33,455 nt of DNA from Bacteroidales bacterium (GTDB lineage: Bacteria; Bacteroidota; Bacteroidia; Bacteroidales; F082): contig JAFUAA010000058.1 of assembly GCA_017460915.1 (NCBI GenBank), forward strand, positions 1-33,455. Reading direction: 5' to 3'. Each line of letters begins with the position of its first letter. Position 1 is the first letter of the stretch. The position numbers were made by a program, and so were the translations under genes. Shown here one piece after another: positions 7,923 through 14,121 of the stretch. The notes under the pieces are model-generated. The model was not told where the DNA came from. It saw nothing but the letters and a program-made list of their open reading frames with translations, and made no database searches.

Positions 7923-9236
7923 TTATTTCGTTGACAAGACCGCCTTTTTCGCCATCAAAGTCATCGAAAGGCCGCGAGCCACCATGAACATCAGGAAGGC
8001 AATCCAAAGGCCGTGGTTGCCGAAAGGCGGCATTAATAACAAGGAGGCGGGCAGGAATACACCAAGGGCCGAAATCAGCATCGTGTTGCGGATGGCGCGG
8101 GCGGCCGTGGCTCCGATGTAGATGCCGTCCCAAAGGAAAGCTGCAAAAGTAATGAGTGGGATGAGGATGAGATAGATGTGGTAAGGCTTGGCTTGCGCCG
8201 CGATTTCGGGCTGGTCGGAGATGAGGCCGATGAACCAGTCGGGGAAAAGGGCATACAATAAAGTGAACGGCAAGGCAATGCAAAAGCCCCAAATGAGGAG
8301 CAATTTCACGGTTTGTCGCAGTTGCTTGGGGTCGTGGGCACCCGTGAAACGGCCTACTAAGGCTTCGCCCGCGTAGGCAAAGCCGTCGGTGAAGTAGGAG
8401 AAGATGTAGAAGAACTGCATCAGAATCATGTTGACGGCCAGCATGTCGTCGCCGAGCTTGGCCGACTGGTTGTTGAAGTAGGCGATGCTCAGCACGAGGA
8501 GGATGCTGCGAATCATGAAGTCGGCGTTCACTTGGAAGAAACGCTTCAGCTTGTCGGCTTGTAGCAAAATCACCCTGCGGATGGGGATGAGATGGTAGCG
8601 GAACTTGGCGAAGAGGAACACGATGGCCGTCAGCAAGCCGCAATACTGCGCAATGACCGTGCCCAAGGCTACGCCACTCACGCCCATGCCCATTGCGTTG
8701 ACAAAGATGACGCTGAGCACGATGTTCACCACATTGGTGAGAATGGCGATGACCATGGGAATGGTGGTGTTCTGCATTCCGATGTACCAGCCGTTGAAGG
8801 CATAGAGGCAAAGCACCGCCGGTGCCGCCCAGATGCGTACGCGGAAATAAATGGAAGTATAATGCAGCACTTCTTCGCTGCCGTGCAACAATTTCATACT
8901 GAGCCATTCTACGGCGTTTTGCAGCGAAAGCACCAAAACGGTGGCAATCAGCGCGATGCAAAGTGAGCGATAGAGCGAATAGGCGATTTCCGTGCGGTCG
9001 TTGGCGCCGTAGGCTTGCGCCGTGAAGCCCGTGGTGCCCGCCCGCATGAAACTGAAAACGGAGTACATCACGCTGAAAATCGTGCCGCCCAATCCGATGG
9101 CCCCGATGTAGGCGATGCTGTCCTGATGCCCCATCAGCACCATGTCCACCAATCCTAATAGCGGCACGGTGATGTTGCTGACGATGTTCGGGATGGCGAG
9201 CTTCAGGATGGAACGGTTGAGGGAGGTTTTGGGCAT
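7923..9236 (-). CDS. MATE family efflux transporter (DinF-like)
   Basis: The 437-residue membrane protein has about 12 hydrophobic segments in two halves. MATE features include LAIPNIVSNITVPLLGLVDMVLMGH at the N-terminus, GFTAQAYGAND in the first half and DGFAYAGEALVGRFTGA in the second. MATE proteins export drugs or metabolites in exchange for Na+ or H+; the substrate cannot be read from sequence. DinF-type members are the closest by general appearance. The gene begins 22 bp after the Abi_2 gene on the same strand, so it may be transcribed with it, although a functional link is not required. Confidence 0.93.
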   Translation of the reverse strand: MPKTSLNRSILKLAIPNIVSNITVPLLGLVDMVLMGHQDSIAYIGAIGLGGTIFSVMYSVFSFMRAGTTGFTAQAYGANDRTEIAYSLYRSLCIALIATVLVLSLQNAVEWLSMKLLHGSEEVLHYTSIYFRVRIWAAPAVLCLYAFNGWYIGMQNTTIPMVIAILTNVVNIVLSVIFVNAMGMGVSGVALGTVIAQYCGLLTAIVFLFAKFRYHLIPIRRVILLQADKLKRFFQVNADFMIRSILLVLSIAYFNNQSAKLGDDMLAVNMILMQFFYIFSYFTDGFAYAGEALVGRFTGAHDPKQLRQTVKLLLIWGFCIALPFTLLYALFPDWFIGLISDQPEIAAQAKPYHIYLILIPLITFAAFLWDGIYIGATAARAIRNTMLISALGVFLPASLLLMPPFGNHGLWIAFLMFMVARGLSMTLMAKKAVLSTK

Positions 9237-9258
9237 AATGATTTGTTATTGAGCTATA

Positions 9259-10152
9259 TTACTGCCAGAGAGGTTCTTGTCTCCAGTCTTTTGGGAAGCC
9301 CATTGCAGCAACATCGACGGTTGGATAGCGAAAGAGCAACGATTTGAGGTCGGCAACAAAACTACTTTTCGCATTGATGGCGCGAAGCCAATAGGCGATG
9401 CAGCAAAGGATAGCGTAAACCTTGTTCGCATCGATATGGCCGCTGTTTATCCATGTGCCACGCAAGTTGACATTCATCTGGGGAGCCGCATTAAGAAATC
9501 GGTTCCAAAGCCGTGCATGGTGGGCACAATAATTGCGAAGAGCGGAAAGGCTTCGCATCCAACTCTCCAAAATCTCATGTTGAGGAAGATTGAACTCTCG
9601 GGCAACAAGTTTCTTCACTTTGTTGTCGGCAAAATTATAGTAGAGTTTGGATAATGTACCCAACGAAGCCAGCGTCTTCCATGCTGGTGGAAATTCTGGC
9701 TTGTCATAGTTAGCAAAATGCTCTTTGATAAAATCTTCCTTTGACCGTTGCACTTCACGGTCAAGAGCATTGAGGTTTTCCAGAAAGCGGTGCTCGTTCT
9801 CATGGAGGTTCATCTGCATAAACCAGAAAGCACCATGCGTCATCGAAAAATGGTGGATGATTTTTGTCCTTAAAGCCACTTCAATTCTTTGAATGGCAGC
9901 AAAAAGGATTTGACGCAATGCGGAGTCAAACTCATACATGGCCACGGCATTTTCAAAAATGGAATTAGGTTTGAACCGATGCGTTTGCTTGTCGGCCTCC
10001 ATTGGGCGAAGATAGGCGGCAAAACGGAAATAGCTAACCTCACCCAGAGTCTTTTTCGCCTTGTTTTCATCCGCAATGATTAGGCCAAGTGACTTCAGTC
10101 TGGCAATTTGGTCGGTGATGCTTATTGGTTGCTTTGTATAAATCGTCCCCAT
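9259..10152 (-). CDS. Abi_2 (AbiD/AbiF-type) HEPN abortive-infection protein
   Basis: The 297-residue protein fits the Abi_2 family of phage abortive-infection proteins. Two RxxxxH motifs typical of HEPN ribonucleases are visible: R95-TKII-H100 in the helix IEVALRTKIIHHF, and R206-NYCA-H211 in the family's hallmark block LRNYCAHHARLWNR. The N-terminus (ITDQIARLKSLGLII) and the segment SYFRFAAYLRP also match. HEPN proteins of this type are RNA-cleaving toxins that act on infection; activity here is inferred from the motifs. A -7 box at 10223-10230 gives a leader of about 65 nt. Upstream, on the other strand, lie a structured RNA candidate (10378-10548) and an HTH gene (10575-10904), suggesting an RNA- or protein-controlled toxin module. 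Confidence 0.88.
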   Translation of the reverse strand: MGTIYTKQPISITDQIARLKSLGLIIADENKAKKTLGEVSYFRFAAYLRPMEADKQTHRFKPNSIFENAVAMYEFDSALRQILFAAIQRIEVALRTKIIHHFSMTHGAFWFMQMNLHENEHRFLENLNALDREVQRSKEDFIKEHFANYDKPEFPPAWKTLASLGTLSKLYYNFADNKVKKLVAREFNLPQHEILESWMRSLSALRNYCAHHARLWNRFLNAAPQMNVNLRGTWINSGHIDANKVYAILCCIAYWLRAINAKSSFVADLKSLLFRYPTVDVAAMGFPKDWRQEPLWQ

Positions 10153-10159
10153 AGGCTAT

Positions 10160-10190
10160 AAATAAAAGACCCGCCCTGGTTCGCTGGTCT
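10160..10190 (-). promoter_or_regulatory. Hairpin in the abi leader
   Basis: On the minus strand AAGACC and GGTCTT, about 14 nt apart, can pair just before a T-rich run and the Abi_2 start codon. It could be an attenuator or a site that hides translation initiation. The stem is only six base pairs, so support is weak. Confidence 0.3.
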
Positions 10191-10222
10191 TACGACGAGA
10201 AGCGTGGCGGATTCTGTCGCCG

Positions 10223-10230
10223 CAAAAATA
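10223..10230 (-). promoter_or_regulatory. Bacteroidota -7 promoter box for the Abi_2 gene
   Basis: The minus strand reads TATTTTTG, an exact TAnnTTTG match, about 70 bp upstream of the Abi_2 start. A divergent box on the plus strand lies at 10306-10313. Confidence 0.6.
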
Positions 10231-10305
10231 CAAACATTTTCCCATCCAGCAAGCATTTCGATGAAAAAACACCAATTTTTTCGCTCCAACAACCGAAAAA
10301 CCCAT

Positions 10306-10313
10306 TATCTTTG
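10306..10313 (+). promoter_or_regulatory. Bacteroidota -7 promoter box for the structured RNA and HTH transcript
   Basis: TATCTTTG matches TAnnTTTG exactly. Transcription from here would start near 10320 and run through the folded RNA region into the HTH gene. No other plus-strand box was found before 10575. Confidence 0.55.
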
Positions 10314-10377
10314 CCGCCAACATACAACCGAATATATGTAAAGAAAACAACACATTGACATAGAATAATAGCGATTA

Positions 10378-10548
10378 GAAGCCGATTCTTGGTACTTCAT
10401 TTAGTTCCACTACCAGCCCTCTTTTTGAGGGCAACTCATCAAGAAAAAGTTTCCGTTTCGCCGTATTTGTACGGCGTGGAAAGACTTGTTAGATGAGTGG
10501 GAGTGGAAACCCGAAGTACCTGGCAAGGATTATCTTCCACGCTTTTTT
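10378..10548 (+). ncRNA. Structured non-coding RNA candidate with a three-way junction
   Basis: Nested complementary arms define a compact fold. The outer stem is GAAG 10378-10381 with CTTC 10534-10537, ATTCTT 10385-10390 with AAGGAT 10525-10530, and GGTACTTC 10391-10398 with GAAGTACC 10513-10520. Next comes GTTCCACT 10404-10411 with AGTGGAAAC 10502-10510. Inside this are a hairpin GCCCTC/GAGGGC (10416-10432) and a long arm: ACTCATC 10434-10440 with GATGAGT 10492-10498, AAGTTTCC with GGAAAGACTT, and apical CGCCGTA/TACGGCG around a TTTG loop. Six T residues at 10543-10548 end it. The strand is chosen from the upstream -7 box and the T-run. It lies between an Abi_2 toxin gene and an HTH gene. 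It may be an RNA antitoxin or guide-like partner, or a leader controlling the HTH gene. No known Rfam family was recognised. Confidence 0.7.
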
Positions 10549-10574
10549 CATGTCACAAAACAAGGCATGGCGCA

Positions 10575-10904
10575 ATGGCAAACACGGACAATGTGCATAT
10601 CGGACACCTTATTAAATCCGTCTTCGACGAAAGCGGGATGACCGTAAGTGAACTAGCGCGAAAGCTCCACTGCGAGCGCACCAACGTCTATACCATTTCC
10701 CGTCGCCGCACCGTCGATGTGGAACTCTTGGCCATGCTTTCCGAAATCCTCAACTACAACTTCCTTGACGACGCGATGAAACACTATGGCCTGACAGCCA
10801 CCTTCAGCCCGAAACTGGAACTCAACATAGGTTTTGAAGGCTTTACCGCCGAAAAAGTTGAGCGGTTGAAGGAAGTGCTTTCGGAGTTTATTGAAAAGGC
10901 GTGA
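10575..10904 (+). CDS. Small helix-turn-helix (XRE-like) DNA-binding protein
   Basis: From ATG at 10575 the protein is 109 residues (MANTDNVHIGHLIKSVFDE). The HTH spans about residues 10-60: IGHLIKSVFDESGMTVSELARKL, then CERTNVYTISRRRTVDVELL. This matches a small Bacteroidota family of single-HTH proteins. A longer frame starts at 10497, but that ATG lies inside the folded RNA arm; the 10575 start lies just after the T-run. No separate promoter box is visible, so expression probably depends on read-through from 10306. It may regulate the Abi_2/RNA module. Confidence 0.8.
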   Translation: MANTDNVHIGHLIKSVFDESGMTVSELARKLHCERTNVYTISRRRTVDVELLAMLSEILNYNFLDDAMKHYGLTATFSPKLELNIGFEGFTAEKVERLKEVLSEFIEKA

Positions 10905-11062
10905 TTATTATTGGTTTTCAAAAACATGAAACCTCAATCGCATCCCTATGATTTGTACTATGTAAGTATTGCTGCATCCACATAATATAATGTTGCCACA
11001 GTGTGACAGCCCAATAGTTTCTCGAAAACACGATTATTCTTGCAAGGAAATGATTGTTTTCC

Positions 11063-11070
11063 TATTTTTG
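11063..11070 (+). promoter_or_regulatory. Bacteroidota promoter for the EFR1 gene
   Basis: TATTTTTG matches TAnnTTTG, with a TTG about 21 bp upstream. It fixes the start at 11092 rather than upstream. The stretch 10905-11062 otherwise shows no gene. Confidence 0.6.
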
Positions 11071-11091
11071 TCGCAACAAAACGACAAAACC

Positions 11092-11877
11092 ATGATCTTC
11101 TACTTCTCAGGCTGTGGCAACAGCCAACATGTGGCCGAACAATTGGCCGAAAGCTTGAACGACAAACTGGTCTTCATCCCCGAAGTGGCTCGAAACAACC
11201 AATATGATTACACCTTGGCCGAAGGAGAAAGTCTTGGCTTCGTCTTTCCCGTCTATTCCTGGGCGCCGCCGAAATTGGTGCTCGATTTTATAAAAAAATT
11301 AAAAATTGAGGTCCCTGAGCCTGTCGAAGGGCCGACCTCTCCCTATATTTATTTCGCCTGCACCTGCGGTGACGAGTGCGGTCACACGGAAAAGATTTTC
11401 CGAAAGGCCGTGGAAGCCAAAGGCTGGATGCTTTCGGCTTGCTTCAGCCTGCAAATGCCTGAGACTTATATTGGCATGCCGGGCTTCAAACTCGATACCG
11501 AAGAAAATGCCCAACGCAAGATTAATGCCGCGAACGCAGCCTTGTCGGAGTTTATCCCGCGTCTTCAGAAAAAGGAGAGTTTTTCCGAAATGATTGTGGG
11601 CGGAGCGGCGTGGCTGAAGAGTTATTTGGTCAATCCGGGATTCAACCGCTTTGCCACCGACGACAAGAAATACCGCTCCACCGAGGTTTGCATTCATTGC
11701 GGCAGGTGCGTGGAAGTCTGCCCGTTGCAGAACATCACCCTCGAGGAGGGTCGCCCCGTTTGGCATGGCAACTGCGCCATCTGCATGGCCTGCTACCACC
11801 ATTGCCCCGTCAACGCCATCCAATACGGCAAGGCCACCAAAGGCAAAGGACAGTATTGGTTTGGTAGGCGTAAATAG
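11092..11877 (+). CDS. EFR1-family ferredoxin (flavodoxin-like plus 2x[4Fe-4S])
   Basis: From ATG 11092 the protein is 261 residues. The N-terminal half is flavodoxin-like: MIFYFSGCGNSQHVAEQLA is an FMN-phosphate loop type opening, and GFVFPVYSW follows. The C-terminal half has two cluster motifs, CIHCGRCVEVCP and CAICMACYHHCP, each binding a [4Fe-4S] centre. It is an electron-transfer protein of the EFR1 type; its partners are unknown. Residues 73-83 (EVPEPVEGPTS) are encoded by a REP-like repeat at 11308-11339, inserted in frame between helix and strand elements of the flavodoxin domain. Such an insertion would have to loop out to be tolerated. Confidence 0.9.
   Translation: MIFYFSGCGNSQHVAEQLAESLNDKLVFIPEVARNNQYDYTLAEGESLGFVFPVYSWAPPKLVLDFIKKLKIEVPEPVEGPTSPYIYFACTCGDECGHTEKIFRKAVEAKGWMLSACFSLQMPETYIGMPGFKLDTEENAQRKINAANAALSEFIPRLQKKESFSEMIVGGAAWLKSYLVNPGFNRFATDDKKYRSTEVCIHCGRCVEVCPLQNITLEEGRPVWHGNCAICMACYHHCPVNAIQYGKATKGKGQYWFGRRK
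11308..11339. repeat. REP-like palindromic repeat inside the EFR1 coding sequence, family B
   Basis: GAGGTC at the left end and GACCTC at the right end pair around the core CCTGAGCCTGTCGAAGGG. The same core occurs inverted and degenerate at 6064-6126. It is read in frame as EVPEPVEGPTS. Confidence 0.8.
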
Positions 11878-11896
11878 TTGCATTCAAAAAAACTTT

Positions 11897-11904
11897 TATC
11901 TTTG
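11897..11904 (+). promoter_or_regulatory. Bacteroidota -7 promoter box for the type IX cargo gene
   Basis: TATCTTTG matches TAnnTTTG, 33 bp upstream of the ATG at 11938. Confidence 0.6.
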
Positions 11905-11937
11905 CCACCGAATTACTCATCTAAAAAAACTAGAAAA

Positions 11938-13433
11938 ATGACAAACTCCTACCTGAAAAAAGCTTTTTTGACAGCGGCTTTCATTTGCGTTTCCGCTTCG
12001 TCATTCGCGCAATGCGTAATCCCGATTACCGATGGCAGTCCTTTTGTGGATGACTTCGAAGGCGGCGGTTCCGAATGCTGGACCTTCGAAAACGGCGAGG
12101 GCTCGAGTTGGATGATCCTTGAGGGCACGCAGTCCACCGTGGCGGCTTATTCCCATGATGGAAGTTACACCAATTCTGAGAGCCGCCTGATTTCGCCCAC
12201 ATTCGACATGACGGGTGTGAGCGGCGCCACGCTGAGTTTCACCTACGCCATGATGGGCATTTCGGATTCCGACGAGCTGGTCATCAGCTATCGTTCGTCC
12301 GAGAGCGATCCGTGGCATGATTTGGGGAGCTTCAGTTTCAACGACTGGCAGAATTATTATGAACAATCCTACATCTTGCCTGACATTTCCGCTACTTACC
12401 AGATCTCTTTCTTGGGTATCGACCGTGGTGGTTATTACATTTTTGTCGATAACGTGGAAGTGTCGGGTGAAGGTGGTTGCTCGCGTCCTGTCAACCTTGA
12501 GGCCACCGACATCACGCCTTTTGCGGCACTGCTTCACTGGTCGACTTCGGGCAACGAAGAGAGTTGGACGCTTGAGCTGAATGGCGTGGAACAGACCGCC
12601 AGCACCCAACCCTTCTTGATGGAGGGTCTGCGTCCCAGCATGGATTACACCTTCCGTGTTAAGGCCAATTGTGGCGGTGGCATGCAATCCGACTGGTCTA
12701 TGCCCATCTCGTTCACCACGCTTTGCGATGTGATTGTCATCACTGACGACCAACCTTATATCGACGACTTTGAATCGTCTGAGGTCTTCGTTTGCTGGCA
12801 AGACGAAATTGTGGCTGGCCCTTACGGTTGGGTCGTGGATCCGGGCTATGTCACCCCCAACAACACAGCGTTCTTCATCTGGTTGGGTGAGGCTGCGCGT
12901 CTGGTTTCCACTCCCATGGACCTCACCGCTGTCACCAACCCGACGCTGACCTTCAACCGCAAGCAGCCTCAGCAGAGTGGTGTTGTGGATGAGCTGTCGG
13001 TCTATTATCGTACTGCCGAGGATGGGGAGTGGCAGTTTTTGGACGCCTACAACGAAGCCGCGAGCAATTGGATGCCTGTAACGCTGAGTTTGCCGAACCC
13101 CTCGGCTACCTATCAGATTTGCTTCATGGGCGTTTCCTTCAATGGCAACGGCGTGTATGTGGATGAAGTGCGCAGTCGGGTGTCGGTGTTGTTGAATCGG
13201 CTTCTGTCAAGGTTTCTGTCAATCCGAATCCTACCACAGGCAAAATCAAGGTGAACACCGATGCCGTTGACGGCAATGTTACCGTGTTCGACTTGTTTGG
13301 CAAACAATTGGCCACGGCCCAAGTTTACGAAGGCCATGCCGAACTCGACCTCAGCGACCTGGCGCAGGGCGTTTATTTCGCTCGCATTGCAAGTGATTCA
13401 GGCGCAACCACTATCAAATTGGTGAAAGAATAG
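11938..13433 (+). pseudogene. Type IX-secreted surface protein (choice-of-anchor J / Fn3-like), frameshifted near the C-terminus
   Basis: The start is ATG 11938, followed by a signal peptide ending SASSFAQ. Two choice-of-anchor J/MAM-like modules (FVDDFEGGGSECWTF and YIDDFESSEVFVCW openings) flank a fibronectin III-like segment (CSRPVNLEATDI to PISFTT). The first frame runs to 13254 but degenerates after VDEVRS. The true end, VESASVKVSVNPNPTTGK followed by VTVFDLFGKQLA and GVYFARIASD, lies in another frame and stops at 13433. The shift is near 13170-13180. The C-terminal part is a type IX sorting domain, so the truncated product would probably not be anchored at the surface. It could be a real mutation, a switchable site or a sequence error. 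Confidence 0.82.
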
Positions 13434-13559
13434 ATGAGGCATTGGATGGAGGCAATTCAGCCCTTATCTTGACTCTTGGCTTGCACGCAAAGAGTGATAC
13501 GTATTGTGGCTGAGACGCTTCTTGAGATTCCATCGGGGCACCAATCCGCAAGCGAAACC

Positions 13560-14117
13560 TTAGGAAGGCGCATATCCAGCAGCATCCTCAGCGGCCATTG
13601 GCGGGAGGGTTGCTTCTTGGGAGGCGTAGGGCACCACTTTCGACTGGTGTAAGGCGAGGAAGTTCTCATTTAGTCGAAGCTCCACTTGCAGCATCGTGTT
13701 TTCCAATAGTTTAGGCCGCAGTTGACATTCCCATACGACGATGATCTGCCAGCCGTTGTCGTGCAGAATTTGGTAGTTTTTCTGGTCGCGTTCCTGGTTT
13801 CTCTTGATCTTGTTCACCCAAAAATCTCTGTTGGTTTGCGGGATTTTGCAACAGGTTGAATTGGTGATTTCTTGTAGAGACGCAAAATTTTGCGTCTTTA
13901 CATGGTGACCGTGCCAGAAACACCCATTGACGAAAATCGCTGTCCGATACCGCCGCATGACAATGTCGGGTTTGCCTGGCACGCTCTTCACGTTGAGGCG
14001 ATAGCGATAGCCATGTCGCCAAAGCCATTGCCTTACGAGCAGTTCGGGCTTGGTGCCTTTGCCGTGGATGCGTGACATCACATAATGGCGCTGGGTAGGA
14101 GTGAGGCGGTCGGTCAT
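13560..14117 (-). CDS. vsr: Very short patch repair-type endonuclease (Vsr)
   Basis: The 185-residue protein opens with MTDRLTPTQRHYVMSRIHGKGTKPE, typical of Vsr. It has the catalytic aspartate in PGKPDIV (D51, the same number as in the E. coli enzyme) and FVNGCFWHGHH before the zinc-binding loop. Vsr nicks at T:G mismatches left by deamination of methylcytosine. In defence islands Vsr-like nucleases also accompany restriction modules. Residues 73-82 (VKTQNFASLQ) come from a palindromic repeat inserted in frame between the His pair and the Cys of the zinc region. About 15 residues are added at this point relative to the usual family. No cytosine methylase is nearby. The gene starts 4 bp after the DUF2357 gene and is co-transcribed with it. 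Confidence 0.88.
   Translation of the reverse strand: MTDRLTPTQRHYVMSRIHGKGTKPELLVRQWLWRHGYRYRLNVKSVPGKPDIVMRRYRTAIFVNGCFWHGHHVKTQNFASLQEITNSTCCKIPQTNRDFWVNKIKRNQERDQKNYQILHDNGWQIIVVWECQLRPKLLENTMLQVELRLNENFLALHQSKVVPYASQEATLPPMAAEDAAGYAPS
13874..13901. repeat. 28-bp palindrome inside vsr, family A copy 2
   Basis: GTAGAGACGCAAAA is followed by its reverse complement with one mismatch (TCTTTAC instead of TCTCTAC). It starts exactly at codon 73 of vsr and is read as VKTQNFASL. Confidence 0.88.
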
Positions 14118-14121
14118 GGCG

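Noticed and set aside
10378-10548. 6S RNA
   Set aside because: 6S RNA is one long rod with a central bubble. This region folds as a three-way junction with a side hairpin, and lies by a toxin gene. It cannot be fully excluded without a covariance search.
10497-10574. N-terminal extension of the HTH protein from ATG 10497
   Set aside because: These codons lie in stems of the folded RNA and before the T6 run. The protein from 10575 begins with the normal HTH start.
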